From contig CAZCTN010000009.1 of NCBI GenBank assembly GCA_964501655.1, positions 1-64,000 of the forward strand: a stretch of DNA of 64,000 nt. Direction: 5' to 3'. Position numbers and translations under genes: made by a program. The DNA is from JAAYJK01 sp964501655 (GTDB lineage Bacteria > Bacillota > Syntrophomonadia > Syntrophomonadales > Syntrophomonadaceae). The notes under the pieces were generated by a model that was given only the letters and a program-made list of their open reading frames with translations, was not told where the DNA came from and did no database searches. Shown piece after piece: positions 36,420 to 46,154 of this stretch (positions within the stretch are counted from its first letter, which is position 1; each line of letters begins with the position of its first letter).

Positions 36420-37775
36420 GTGGACTTGGAAAACATAAAAGTACTGGTGGTAGGCCTGGGGAAAAGCGGCCTGGCTGCAGCAGAAATACTGTGCAAGAAA
36501 AAGGCCCGAGTTACTGTATGTGACCGCAAGCCCGCGGAGGAGATCGATGCTGATCTGGAAAGGATACGAGGGGCGGGGATCGACGTCTATACCGGTGAAT
36601 ATCCTCGGGTTAGCTTGGAACAATACGACCTGCTGGTGGCCAGCCCGGGCATATCTCTGGAAACTGAGCCATTTCAGCAAGCCTTTAAGGAGGGCATTCC
36701 GGTTATAGGAGAGTTGGAGCTGGCCTATCGCCTAAAGAAAGAGGCGACCCGTTTATTTGCCATAACCGGAACCAATGGCAAGACCACCACTACCTCTCTT
36801 TTGCAGCAGATTCTGCTCCGGGCGGGAAAGGAGTCGTTTTGTGCCGGCAACATAGGCATTGCTTTAACCACTATGATTGACCAGGTGGAGGAGGCAGTTA
36901 TTGCCCTTGAAGTATCCAGTTTTCAGCTGGAAACAGTGGCAGATTTTCGCCCCCTTATTTGTGGGATTCTGAACATCACTCCTGATCACCTGGATCGGCA
37001 TAAAAGCCTGGAAGCTTATATTGAAACCAAAGCCAGGATATTTCGCCGGCAAACTGAGGACGATTATGCGGTGCTAAATTATGAAGACCCCACCGTAAGG
37101 AGATTGGCGGCGGATTGTCCCTCTCGGGTAGTTTACTTTTCTGCCGAGCGAGTGTTGTCTGAAGGAGCCTTCATTGAGGATCATTACCTGGTGATTAAGA
37201 TTGGTGAGCAAAAGGAAAGGATATGCTCCCTGGACAGTATATTATTGCGGGGCCGGCATAACCGGGAAAATATTCTTTGTGCTGCTATGATGGGATATCT
37301 GGGTGGGGTTGGGCCTAAGGCCATAGCAGATACCCTGGCAGAATTCAAGGGGGTCAGACACCGTATGGAAGAGATGTTATATAATGATATACTCTATATC
37401 AATGATTCCAAAGCCACCAATCCTGAATCAGCCATAAAAGCTCTGGAATCCTTCGACAATCCTATTATATTGATAGCCGGGGGAAGGAATAAAGGCGCTT
37501 CTTTTGATCAGCTTGGGGCGGTAATCAGGCAAAAGGTTAAAGTATTGATACTGCTGGGTGAAGCCAAAGACCAGATCAAACAGGCAGTCATGGATAAGAA
37601 CTTCCAGAATATATATGAGGTAGAAGGATTTGAAGAAGCGGTTCTTACCGCACATAAACTGGCGGAAGCGGGGGATGTAGTGCTGCTCTCTCCGGCTTGC
37701 GCCAGCTGGGATATGTTTCCCAGTTATGAACATCGAGGAGATTTATTCTGTCGCCTGGTCCAATCCATAGCATGA
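36420..37775 (+). CDS. murD: UDP-MurNAc-L-alanine:D-glutamate ligase
   Basis: A 451-aa Mur ligase. N-terminal GLGKSGLAAAE, ATP loop ITGTNGKTTTTSLL, LNITPDHLDRH, NDSKATNPES (about 332) and LLSPACASWDMF. The start is the GTG at 36420, 8 nt after AAGGGAG; this gives the same length as Bacillus MurD. An upstream in-frame TTG at 36387 has no ribosome binding site. Confidence 0.94.
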   Translation: MDLENIKVLVVGLGKSGLAAAEILCKKKARVTVCDRKPAEEIDADLERIRGAGIDVYTGEYPRVSLEQYDLLVASPGISLETEPFQQAFKEGIPVIGELELAYRLKKEATRLFAITGTNGKTTTTSLLQQILLRAGKESFCAGNIGIALTTMIDQVEEAVIALEVSSFQLETVADFRPLICGILNITPDHLDRHKSLEAYIETKARIFRRQTEDDYAVLNYEDPTVRRLAADCPSRVVYFSAERVLSEGAFIEDHYLVIKIGEQKERICSLDSILLRGRHNRENILCAAMMGYLGGVGPKAIADTLAEFKGVRHRMEEMLYNDILYINDSKATNPESAIKALESFDNPIILIAGGRNKGASFDQLGAVIRQKVKVLILLGEAKDQIKQAVMDKNFQNIYEVEGFEEAVLTAHKLAEAGDVVLLSPACASWDMFPSYEHRGDLFCRLVQSIA

Positions 37776-37821
37776 AGACGGCCCGTGGTACCCACACCGA
37801 AGGGCAGGGAGGAAAGGAAAG

Positions 37822-38922
37822 TTGAGATTAAAAAAAGGCCCACCCGATTTTATTCTCTTTGTGACTGCACTGGCACTGCTGGGTATCGGACTGGTGATGG
37901 TGTTTAGCTCCAGCGCTGTAACGGCCGGGGTAAAATATGACGATCCCTACTTTTTCTTTAAAAAACAGCTGTTATGGGTAGTAATAGGCCTGGTAGCCAT
38001 GATCGTGGTAATGAAAATCAACTATCTTCGTTTACGGGAACTATCCCTGCCCTTGATGGTGGCTGCCATAGTGTGTCTTATCCTGGTAATAACCCCTCTG
38101 GGCATGGAAACCAAGGGCTCCAGCCGCTGGCTTAACCTGGGTTTTGCCGGCTTTGCTCCTTCTGAAATGGCTAAAGTGGCCATGGTTATGTTTTTAGCTA
38201 GAACCATGGATGTAAACCTGGATAAGATGAAGTCGTTCAAATCAGGGGTTGGACCCTATATATTGTTGGTAGCTTTGGTATGCGGCTTGATTATGGTGCA
38301 GCCTGACCTGGGCACTGCTTTCGCTATTGCCGGTACGGCATTTTTCATGATGATAGCAGCCGGAGCCAGAATGTGGCATATGGGGATAATGGGATTAGCT
38401 GGCGGAGTGGTGGTAGGAGCACTGATAAAAATAGAACCATATCGTATGCAAAGATGGACCGCCTTCCTTGATCCCTGGAAATATGCCAGTGATGAGGGAT
38501 TTCAGACTATTCAGTCTCTATATGCCCTGGGTTCTGGAGGACTGTTTGGCCTGGGCCTAGGGAGAAGCCGGCAGAAGTTCTTCTATCTGCCCGAGCAGCA
38601 TACCGACTTTATCTTTGCCATACTGGGAGAAGAGCTGGGTTTTATGGGTGCGGCACTGGTTATTGGATTATTCCTGTTATTTGCCTGGCGAGGCTTTAAG
38701 ACGGCAATTTATGCTCCCGACACCTTTGGCAGTCTCCTGGCAGCAGGTTTAACTCTTATGATAGTATTCCAGGCGGCCATAAATATCGGTGTAGTATCAG
38801 GGGTCCTTCCGGTAACCGGCATTACTTTGCCGTTTATAAGTTATGGCGGTTCATCTCTGGCCTTTACCATGGTGGCGGTTGGTTTACTGCTGAATATTTC
38901 CCGTTATAGTACAAGCCGGTAA
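37822..38922 (+). CDS. ftsW: SEDS-family lipid II polymerase, FtsW/SpoVE type
   Basis: A 366-aa glycosyltransferase with about 10 membrane segments that polymerises lipid II with the class B PBP encoded upstream. Signatures: GSSRWLNLG (about 94-102), SEMAKVAM, QPDLGTA and PFISYGGSS near the C-terminus. In spore formers this position is often spoVE. The start is a TTG at 37822, 9 nt after GGAGG. Confidence 0.92.
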   Translation: MRLKKGPPDFILFVTALALLGIGLVMVFSSSAVTAGVKYDDPYFFFKKQLLWVVIGLVAMIVVMKINYLRLRELSLPLMVAAIVCLILVITPLGMETKGSSRWLNLGFAGFAPSEMAKVAMVMFLARTMDVNLDKMKSFKSGVGPYILLVALVCGLIMVQPDLGTAFAIAGTAFFMMIAAGARMWHMGIMGLAGGVVVGALIKIEPYRMQRWTAFLDPWKYASDEGFQTIQSLYALGSGGLFGLGLGRSRQKFFYLPEQHTDFIFAILGEELGFMGAALVIGLFLLFAWRGFKTAIYAPDTFGSLLAAGLTLMIVFQAAINIGVVSGVLPVTGITLPFISYGGSSLAFTMVAVGLLLNISRYSTSR

Positions 38923-38998
38923 GGATTTCATATGTTATCATAGGGTATATTATCCATTTAGCTGAAGCTGGTCCTTTAAGCAAAGGAGATTCAATTAC

Positions 38999-40087
38999 AT
39001 GAAAGTTGTTATGAGCGGTGGCGGTACGGGAGGGCATATTTATCCGGCTCTGGCCATAGCCAGGGGGATTACAGAAAGGCTTCCCGATGCTGTGGTACTG
39101 TATGTCGGCACCCGTGAAGGTCTGGAGAGCAAGATAGTTCCGCACAGCGGATTTGATTTTGTTTCCATTGATATCTCCGGGCTTAACCGGTCTTCTATCC
39201 TCAAGGCTTCTGCTTCTCTGGCCAAATTCCCCCGGAGTATTTTTCAGTCCTGGAATATAGTAAAAAATTTTCAGCCTAACATAATAGTGGGTACGGGAGG
39301 CTATGTGTCATTTCCTGTAGTGTCAGCTGGGACTCTATTCCCGGGATGCAGGACTTTCATACATGAACAGAATGCCTATCCTGGTATAGCTAACCGAAAT
39401 CTGGCTAAGAAGGTCGACTGCACTATGATAAATTTTCCCGAAGCAGCCCGGCATCTGAAGGCTAGAAACATTAAAGTTACGGGATTGCCGGTGCGGCAGG
39501 AGATAATGATGGTTGATCGCAGGCAGGCCATCAAGAAGATGAATTTGAACCCCGATATTTTTACCTTGCTGGCATTTGGCGGCAGCCGGGGTGCTGCTTC
39601 CATTAACCGGGCTATGCTCAAGTTGCTGCAGGAATACCCGGTGAGTGACATGCAGGTAATCTGGATAACGGGCGAATCCGAATACCAGGATATTACCCGG
39701 CAGATGGAAGCAGTTAAAACAGAGGCCAAAATGCTGCTGGTTAAACCCTTTATGCATAACATTGAGGATGCCATGGCTGCCGCGGACCTGGCCATTTGCC
39801 GGGCTGGCGCCAGTACTCTCAGTGAACTGGCCGTACTGGGGCTGCCTGCAATTCTGGTGCCCTATCCCTATGCGGCCGAAAGCCATCAGGAAAAAAACGC
39901 CCGGGCCTTAATTGAAAAAAAAGCCGCGGAGATGGTTATTGATGAGTTCCTGGATGGAGACACTCTCTATAAAAAAATGGAAGAGTTAAGATGCAACAAA
40001 TCCAAATTAAAACAGATGAGCATTAATATGCAAAAGGAAGCCAGGCCAGATGCCTTGAATAAGATACTGGACATTATATTAACATAA
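38999..40087 (+). CDS. murG: UDP-GlcNAc:lipid I N-acetylglucosaminyltransferase
   Basis: A 362-aa peripheral membrane GT-B enzyme making lipid II. SGGGTGGHIYPALA (about 5-18), HEQNAYPGIANR (about 122), FGGSRGAASIN (about 195), RAGASTLSEL (about 265) and PYPYAAESHQEKNA (about 288) are diagnostic. AAGGAGA precedes the ATG. A strong hairpin follows the stop. Confidence 0.96.
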   Translation: MKVVMSGGGTGGHIYPALAIARGITERLPDAVVLYVGTREGLESKIVPHSGFDFVSIDISGLNRSSILKASASLAKFPRSIFQSWNIVKNFQPNIIVGTGGYVSFPVVSAGTLFPGCRTFIHEQNAYPGIANRNLAKKVDCTMINFPEAARHLKARNIKVTGLPVRQEIMMVDRRQAIKKMNLNPDIFTLLAFGGSRGAASINRAMLKLLQEYPVSDMQVIWITGESEYQDITRQMEAVKTEAKMLLVKPFMHNIEDAMAAADLAICRAGASTLSELAVLGLPAILVPYPYAAESHQEKNARALIEKKAAEMVIDEFLDGDTLYKKMEELRCNKSKLKQMSINMQKEARPDALNKILDIILT

Positions 40088-40104
40088 TGCTCCAAACCTT
40101 ACGG

Positions 40105-40138
40105 CCGAATCTTTCCCGCATGAACGGGAAAGATTCGG
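40105..40138 (+). terminator. Perfect 14-bp palindrome between murG and murC
   Basis: CCGAATCTTTCCCG pairs perfectly with CGGGAAAGATTCGG around a CATGAA loop. No U-tract follows (GGGCTGGATC), so it is an unusual intrinsic terminator at best. It could instead be an mRNA-stabilising hairpin or a protein site splitting the dcw transcript into two parts. Confidence 0.6.
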
Positions 40139-40248
40139 GGGCTGGATCTTAGCCGGGAGGACAGGCTGTCTATTATATGTAACCACTTTTGTTAATTGTG
40201 CATACTATAAGGTGTGATTCTTAATATAAAACTTAAGGAGTTGAGTTT

Positions 40249-41616
40249 ATGGCTGTTGCCAGGCCAGTTTGGGTGCATATGGTAGGAGTTGCAGGAGCAG
40301 GCATGAGCGGTATCGCAAGAGTGTTGAATGAAGAAGGATATCGGGTAAGCGGTTCAGATCTGCAGAGCAACAGCACAACCGAAAAACTAATAGAATCAGG
40401 AGTGGAGGTATTTCACGGGCATTCATCAGCCCATGTCCAGGAAGGAGTCCAACGTTTAATCGTATCATCGGCCATCCCCGCTGATAATCCTGAATTAATT
40501 GCAGCCCGGAGACGGAATATCCCGGTTTGGACCAGAGGACAGGCGCTGGCTGATCTGGTTAACAGACGTCAGGGGATAGCAGTAGCGGGGGCTCATGGGA
40601 AAACCACTACTACCTCCATGATATACATGTGTTTGGCCTATAATGGCTTTGATCCCACTTTTATTGTAGGAGGAGAATTGCAGGGCAGCCGCTTAAATGC
40701 ATGTTTGGGTCGGGGCAGCTATGCAGTGGTGGAAGCTGACGAAAGTGATGCGTCGTTTTTGGAATTAAATCCTTTTGTAGCAGTCATAACCAACGTGGAG
40801 GATGATCATCTGGACTACTATAAATCAGTGGAGAACATACGCAATGCCTTTCAGCAATATATAAACCAGGTCAACCCGAACGGATTTGCCCTGTTGTATG
40901 GCGAAGATGAATATAACCAGATAATTAAATCAGTTGTTGCCACCCGGGTCATTACCTACGGCCAGAATACCTCCAATGACTATTATTTCACCAACTGGCA
41001 GCCCCGGGGCATGGGATCAACTTGCCAGATATTTAGGCATGGTGCGGTTATAGGAACCCTGGAACTGTCGGTGCCGGGGCAGCACAATGCGCTCAATGCC
41101 CTGGCTGCAGTAGCTGTCAACCTGGAACTAGGGGGTAGATGGGAGGATGCGCAAAGGGCCATCAAGGATTTTCAGGGGGCCGGCCGCCGATTCGAGATTA
41201 TCGGTCACCGCAGCGGGTATACGGTGATTGATGACTATGCCCACCATCCCACTGAGATAAGAGTTACTATTGAAGCAGCCCGAAAGGTGCATCCGGGGAG
41301 AATTATCGTAGTTTTTCAACCCCATCGGTATTCTCGTACCCAGCTGCTGGGAGAAAAGCTAGGAGAGTCCCTGCAGCAGGCTGATCTGGCTGTTATTACC
41401 GATGTCTACTCAGCCGGCGAGAAGCCCATAGAGGGGATAAGCGGCAGGATGGTGTTTCAGGCCGCCGGGCGAACCGGCTGCGATACCGTTTATATTCCTG
41501 CCTTTTCAGATATCAAGCAGTACCTGGGAGAAACAGCCCGGGAAGGAGATATGATTATCACCATGGGGGCCGGAGACGTTTGGAAGATAGGCCGGGAACT
41601 GATTGAAAACAGATAA
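40249..41616 (+). CDS. murC: UDP-N-acetylmuramate:L-alanine ligase
   Basis: First Mur ligase, 455 aa. GVAGAGMSGIARVL (about 13), ATP loop GAHGKTTTTSM (about 118-128), EADESDASFL, TNVEDDHLDYY, and DDYAHHPTEI (about 329). AAGGAG precedes the ATG. It is next to murG, where Bacillus has murB; no murB is visible in this window. Confidence 0.95.
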   Translation: MAVARPVWVHMVGVAGAGMSGIARVLNEEGYRVSGSDLQSNSTTEKLIESGVEVFHGHSSAHVQEGVQRLIVSSAIPADNPELIAARRRNIPVWTRGQALADLVNRRQGIAVAGAHGKTTTTSMIYMCLAYNGFDPTFIVGGELQGSRLNACLGRGSYAVVEADESDASFLELNPFVAVITNVEDDHLDYYKSVENIRNAFQQYINQVNPNGFALLYGEDEYNQIIKSVVATRVITYGQNTSNDYYFTNWQPRGMGSTCQIFRHGAVIGTLELSVPGQHNALNALAAVAVNLELGGRWEDAQRAIKDFQGAGRRFEIIGHRSGYTVIDDYAHHPTEIRVTIEAARKVHPGRIIVVFQPHRYSRTQLLGEKLGESLQQADLAVITDVYSAGEKPIEGISGRMVFQAAGRTGCDTVYIPAFSDIKQYLGETAREGDMIITMGAGDVWKIGRELIENR

Positions 41617-41664
41617 AGTCAGATTAAGACTTTCTTCAGGCAGAATCCTGACGGAGGTGTTTTA

Positions 41665-42918
41665 TTGGAAAGCTTGGTAGTTAATGGAGGGAAGGCTCTA
41701 AAGGGGCAGATTAAGGTTGGCGGTGCCAAGAATGCCATACTGCCAATAATGGCAGCCAGTCTGCTATCATCCAGTCAGGTTCTCCTATCCGGAGTACCAG
41801 ATTTGGAAGATATCAAGGTTATGGCAGACGCTTTGACCATACTGGGAGCCAGAATCAAGCGGGAACAAGATACACTGCTTATTGATGGCAGGAACATCCA
41901 ATCCTGTGAACTGCCCGAGGAAATATCCCGGAAAATGAGAGCTTCAAATCTGGTTATGGGAGCTCTGCTGGCCCGCTTTGGCTTCGCCCGGGTTGCCTAT
42001 TCGGGGGGGTGTGCCATTGGCAGCAGACCAGTGGATCTGCACCTGAAGGGATTTAACAACCTGGGATATCGGGTGTGGGAAAAAGGCGGTTTTATGATTG
42101 GAGAAGGCAGGCCCAAAACCGGCCGGGAGATTTTGCTGGATTTTCCCAGTGTTGGTGCAACCGAGAACTTGATAATGGCAGCCAGCACAGTGCCTGGTAC
42201 CACCATTATTCGTAACGCAGCTAGGGAACCAGAGATTATAGATCTGCAGAATTTTCTCAACCGTATGGGAGCCAGGATTAAAGGGGCCGGCTTGGATTCC
42301 ATCCGGATTGAGGGAGTAAGCAAGTTTGGTGGCATCAATCATGTGGTCATACCGGATAGAATAGAGGCCGGAACCTTTATGATAGCAGCGGCTATTACCC
42401 GCGGTGATGTGCTTATCGAGAATGTTGCCTGTGAGCATATTCAGCCCTTGGCAGCCAAACTTCGGGAGATTGGAGTAGAGATAATGACCACCAGCACCGG
42501 AGTTCGGGTAATGGGCAGCAGATGCCTGAGGCCGGCTGACTTTAAGACCATGCCCTATCCCGGATTTCCTACTGATATGCAGCCCCAGACCATGGCCCTT
42601 CTCTCCACCATTAAAGGAACCAGTATAGTAGTAGAGACTATCTTTGAAAACCGCTATATGCATGTTCCCGAACTAAGACGCATGGGGGCAGAGATCAAAA
42701 TAGAAGGCCGGGTAGCAATCATTAAAGGCCGGGATGAATTGGAGGGGGCCAGTGTTGAAGCCAGTGATTTACGGGCTGGGGCAGCTCTGATTCTGGCCGG
42801 TTTATATGCCCGGGGGCAGACGGAGATATCCAATATCCGGCATATAGATCGGGGATATGAAAATATTCATCTCAAGCTTAAGAGTGTTGGAGCCGACATA
42901 AATAGAAGACAGAATTAG
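41665..42918 (+). CDS. murA: UDP-GlcNAc 1-carboxyvinyltransferase
   Basis: A 417-aa EPT-family enzyme, the first committed step of peptidoglycan synthesis. GGAKNAILPIMAA (about 18-30) and the fosfomycin-target Cys in SGGCAIGSRPVDLH (about 113-126) are present, so it should be fosfomycin-sensitive. The start is a TTG with GGAGG upstream. Location inside the dcw cluster is typical for Clostridia. Confidence 0.95.
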   Translation: MESLVVNGGKALKGQIKVGGAKNAILPIMAASLLSSSQVLLSGVPDLEDIKVMADALTILGARIKREQDTLLIDGRNIQSCELPEEISRKMRASNLVMGALLARFGFARVAYSGGCAIGSRPVDLHLKGFNNLGYRVWEKGGFMIGEGRPKTGREILLDFPSVGATENLIMAASTVPGTTIIRNAAREPEIIDLQNFLNRMGARIKGAGLDSIRIEGVSKFGGINHVVIPDRIEAGTFMIAAAITRGDVLIENVACEHIQPLAAKLREIGVEIMTTSTGVRVMGSRCLRPADFKTMPYPGFPTDMQPQTMALLSTIKGTSIVVETIFENRYMHVPELRRMGAEIKIEGRVAIIKGRDELEGASVEASDLRAGAALILAGLYARGQTEISNIRHIDRGYENIHLKLKSVGADINRRQN

Positions 42919-42969
42919 TGTATTCATATGCAGAACTGGGTTAATAGTAATGATTTTCCCTAGGATATC

Positions 42970-42978
42970 TGGTATAAT
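42970..42978 (+). promoter_or_regulatory. Extended -10 promoter before ftsQ/divIB
   Basis: TGG directly followed by a perfect TATAAT (42973-42978) is an extended -10. No good -35 is visible. It lies 30 nt before the divIB start and may give the division genes an internal promoter. Confidence 0.55.
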
Positions 42979-43007
42979 CTTCACAGTAATTGTGGGTAGG
43001 AGAAAGA

Positions 43008-43745
43008 ATGACAAAGCAGAGATCCCGCAGGTTTTTTTATATTTCCATATTGGTTCTTATTTCCCTTGTTTGTACCTTCCTTTTTCTGTATAGTTCTTTT
43101 TTTTATATTGATAAAATCACTGTCGTCGGAACTGATAAAGTTTCTGAATCCGAGGTATTGAAACTGTCTGAGATAAAGAAGGGGACTAATATTTTTAAAG
43201 TAAACAACCGGCTTTCTGCCCGGGCGGTAGCAATTCATCCGATGATAAAATCAGCCCAGGTAACCCGGCACCTGCCGCGCGAGATCAAAATCAGCGTAGT
43301 TGAACGGGAGATGTGGGCGGTGATGCCTTATGATGATATATTCCTGGTTCTTGATCCCGAGGGGATATGCATTGATAAGGAGGTCAATATGCCCCGGGGC
43401 GATTACTGTCTGATCACGGTGGATAAGCCTGCGGAGCTGGTTAATTTAGGGTATGCTGTAGCTTCTGAAGGAGTCCGAATGATAAGTGAGGTTTGTCAGT
43501 TGCTGCCCGAAGAAGAACAGGATCTTATTTCAGAATATCATTTTAATTCTGAGAAGCAGGAGATTATAATATATACTTTAAAGGGAACGGAAATAAAATT
43601 TGGCAATCTGGATCGGATGGAAGAAAAGACTGAAATGATAAAGCAGGTCTATCAGATGGAAAAAGAACTGGAAGAAGATGGAACCGGCGTTCTGGAATAT
43701 GTAGATCTTAGGTTTTCCGGTCAGCCGGTATTGAGAATAAAGTGA
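43008..43745 (+). CDS. ftsQ: Cell division protein FtsQ/DivIB
   Basis: A 245-aa bitopic protein: short basic N-terminus, one membrane helix (about 8-32), a POTRA domain (about 35-105; IDKITVVGTDKVSESEV, IHPMIKSAQVTRHLPREIKISVVER) and the FtsQ beta domain. Works with FtsL/DivIC at the septum. The start is the ATG at 43008, 5 nt after AGGAG; an upstream in-frame TTG at 42990 precedes that site. Confidence 0.88.
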   Translation: MTKQRSRRFFYISILVLISLVCTFLFLYSSFFYIDKITVVGTDKVSESEVLKLSEIKKGTNIFKVNNRLSARAVAIHPMIKSAQVTRHLPREIKISVVEREMWAVMPYDDIFLVLDPEGICIDKEVNMPRGDYCLITVDKPAELVNLGYAVASEGVRMISEVCQLLPEEEQDLISEYHFNSEKQEIIIYTLKGTEIKFGNLDRMEEKTEMIKQVYQMEKELEEDGTGVLEYVDLRFSGQPVLRIK

Positions 43746-43767
43746 ACGGATAAAAAAGGTGATTGGT

Positions 43768-44487
43768 ATGAAAAACAAGAGTGCTCAAATATCCATAGCC
43801 CTGATTTGCCTGGTCATGGGAATGCTTCTGGCGATTCAGTTCAAAGCAACCCAAAACTACCAGGCGGACCTGATGCCGGAACGAGTTCAGGAGTTGACGG
43901 AAAGACTTAATACGGTGACCCAGCAGAAAGAAGCTCTGGAAGAAGAGGTATTATCCCTTAGAGACAAATTGATTAATATTCGGGAAACGGACAAGGCTAT
44001 GAAAGATCTGCAGGAAGATTTGCTGATGGCACAGATGGGAGCAGGGGTTATTCCGGTGGAAGGTCCCGGGGTGACTGTATATCTGGATGACAGCCATATA
44101 GGCCTGCAGAGCAGTGATAATGCCAATTACTCTATTATACATGATACCGACTTATTGATAGTGGTTAACGAATTAAGGGCCTCAGGTGCGGAGGCTATTG
44201 CTATTAATGGTGAACGGCTTACTGCCATGTCTGAGATCCGCTGTGCAGGCACCCTGATCCTGGTTAACTGGACCAAGATCGGGCCGCCTTTTACCATTGA
44301 GGCTATCGGTGATCCGGACATGCTCCACAGCGGGCTTATGCTCAATGGAGGGCACCTGACCACCCTCAAGTTTTTGGGACTGCAGACTAATGTGCAAAAG
44401 GCAGAAAAGATCAAATTGCCGGCATATAATGGTCCATCGAAGAACAGCTATGCAGTTCCTTCCCAGTATAAAGAAAAGGCGGAGTAG
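43768..44487 (+). CDS. DUF881 protein (YlxW/YlxX type)
   Basis: A 239-aa protein: an N-terminal membrane helix (about 6-24), a coiled coil (about 38-90), then the DUF881 domain (VEGPGVTVYLDDS, INGERLTAMSEIRCAG, LNGGHLTTLKFLGLQT). Function unknown, but it sits next to sbp and division genes across Firmicutes. The start is the ATG at 43768, 4 nt after GGTGAT. sbp follows 3 nt after the stop. Confidence 0.88.
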   Translation: MKNKSAQISIALICLVMGMLLAIQFKATQNYQADLMPERVQELTERLNTVTQQKEALEEEVLSLRDKLINIRETDKAMKDLQEDLLMAQMGAGVIPVEGPGVTVYLDDSHIGLQSSDNANYSIIHDTDLLIVVNELRASGAEAIAINGERLTAMSEIRCAGTLILVNWTKIGPPFTIEAIGDPDMLHSGLMLNGGHLTTLKFLGLQTNVQKAEKIKLPAYNGPSKNSYAVPSQYKEKAE

Positions 44488-44490
44488 TTT

Positions 44491-44826
44491 ATGTGGCTGT
44501 TAGTTATTGTTTGTCTCCTGTCAGGATTGATATTAGGCTTCCAACTTCCTGTAATGCTGCCTCTGGTTTATACCAAGTATATGTCTATTGCTGTTCTGGC
44601 TGCCCTCGACTCAGTTTTCGGGGGAATTCGAGCTTACATGGAAGACAGTTTTGACAATCTTATTTTTACCAGCGGTTTTTTTGTAAACATGCTGCTGGCA
44701 GCAGGACTGGCTTATATGGGAGATCGACTGGGTGTGGAACTATATATGGCGGCCGTAATAGTATTTGGGGTACGGCTGTTCAATAATTTGGGTATAATCC
44801 GTCGATATCTATTAAAAAAACACTAA
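44491..44826 (+). CDS. sbp: Small basic membrane protein Sbp (DUF1290)
   Basis: A 111-aa protein with three predicted membrane segments (about 1-22, 27-46, 60-80) and the conserved LDSVFGGIRA motif (about 36). It matches Bacillus sbp upstream of ftsA in length and position. Role unknown, probably linked to division or envelope. GGAG lies in the end of the DUF881 gene. Confidence 0.9.
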   Translation: MWLLVIVCLLSGLILGFQLPVMLPLVYTKYMSIAVLAALDSVFGGIRAYMEDSFDNLIFTSGFFVNMLLAAGLAYMGDRLGVELYMAAVIVFGVRLFNNLGIIRRYLLKKH

Positions 44827-44908
44827 ATAAAAATAAGGTTAATTTAGAGGAATAGTCCTGCATTTGTGGTATTTATCAGTATAGGAATATTATGAGGGGT
44901 GCGTTGTT

Positions 44909-46135
44909 ATCAAAAAGCGAAATATAGTGGTTAGCCTGGATATTGGCAGCAGCAAGATCAAGGCAGCTATTGCCGAGGTTAACTACGGTGAGGACATTCA
45001 TATATTAGGGATAACAACGGTCGACAGTCAGGGTTTAAGAAAAGGCAATATTATTGATATAGAAGCGGCAGCCAGATCTATAGATGAATGTCTGCATAAA
45101 TTGGAGCGAATGGCCGGAATAGAGATAAGCAGCGCTGTGATAGGATATTCCGGCAGCAGCATCAACACTCTCAATAACCGGGCAGTGGTTGCGGTAGGCA
45201 ATCCCAATTACGAAATAATACCGGAGGATAAATCCAGGGTATTGCAATCCGCTCGAAATGTAGCTCTGCCCCTGGATCGATGTGTAGTACAGACTATTGA
45301 GAGACAGTATATCATCGATGGATATGACGGGGTTAAAGACCCGGTAGGAATGGTAGGCAGTCGGCTGGAGGCAGAAGTTACTATTATTATTGCAGCTACT
45401 GCGGCTATACAAAATATGCAAAGATGTACCGGCAGAATAGAACTGCAGACAGACAAACTGATATATAATCCGATTCTGGCTGCGGAAGCGGTTTTGCTGC
45501 CGGCGGAAAGAGAGATGGGGGTGGCCTTGGTCGATATAGGAGGTGGCACCACTGATATCACCTATTTTGAAGGCGGAAATCTGTTGTGTGCCTCGGTATT
45601 GCCGGTGGGCGGTGACTACATTACCCGGGATTTGGCTATTGTCCTGAAGACCTCGCTGGAGCATGCGGCCAAAATAAAGGAAAATGATGGGGTGGCCGGG
45701 CCGGTACAGGCTTCCGACGATCACATCATAAGTGTTCATAACCTGCAGGGCAAAGAAGTGAGGCAGGTTTCGCAGCAGGTGATAGCCGATATTATCTATG
45801 CCCGGGTGGCAGAACTAATGGAAATGATCTACACTGAGTTGAAGCAGTTCAACTGTCTGAACAAGCTTCCGGGAGGCATTGTACTCACCGGCGGAGGAGC
45901 ACATCTGACCGGGATCGATGAAATAATGGAAGAATATATGGATATTACGGTTAGACCAGGTATACCGGAGTCTTTGAGAGGGATTCAAACAGATATCAAT
46001 CGGCCCGAGTTTGCCACGGTAATCGGGGGACTAATTTATTCAGGTAAAAATATCGATATTAGTTATGATAATAAACATGGTATTAACAGCCTGTTTAATA
46101 AATTTAATTACTGGGTAAGGGAATTTTTTGGGTAA
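44909..46135 (+). CDS. ftsA: Cell division protein FtsA (probable AUC start)
   Basis: An actin-like protein tethering FtsZ to the membrane. Motifs: VVSLDIGSSKIKAAI (about 7-21, phosphate 1), DIGGGTTDITYF (phosphate 2) and LTGGGAHLTGI (adenosine). The C-terminal amphipathic helix ends YWVREFFG. The first standard start is a GTG at 44927, but no ribosome binding site precedes it and it would cut strand 1. An ATC at 44909 is in frame, sits 9 nt after GAGGGG (44894-44899), and gives an N-terminus exactly as long as Bacillus FtsA (8 residues before SLDIG). I therefore place the start there. Confidence 0.9.
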   Translation: MKKRNIVVSLDIGSSKIKAAIAEVNYGEDIHILGITTVDSQGLRKGNIIDIEAAARSIDECLHKLERMAGIEISSAVIGYSGSSINTLNNRAVVAVGNPNYEIIPEDKSRVLQSARNVALPLDRCVVQTIERQYIIDGYDGVKDPVGMVGSRLEAEVTIIIAATAAIQNMQRCTGRIELQTDKLIYNPILAAEAVLLPAEREMGVALVDIGGGTTDITYFEGGNLLCASVLPVGGDYITRDLAIVLKTSLEHAAKIKENDGVAGPVQASDDHIISVHNLQGKEVRQVSQQVIADIIYARVAELMEMIYTELKQFNCLNKLPGGIVLTGGGAHLTGIDEIMEEYMDITVRPGIPESLRGIQTDINRPEFATVIGGLIYSGKNIDISYDNKHGINSLFNKFNYWVREFFG

Positions 46136-46154
46136 ATATAGAGGAGGTTTTCGG

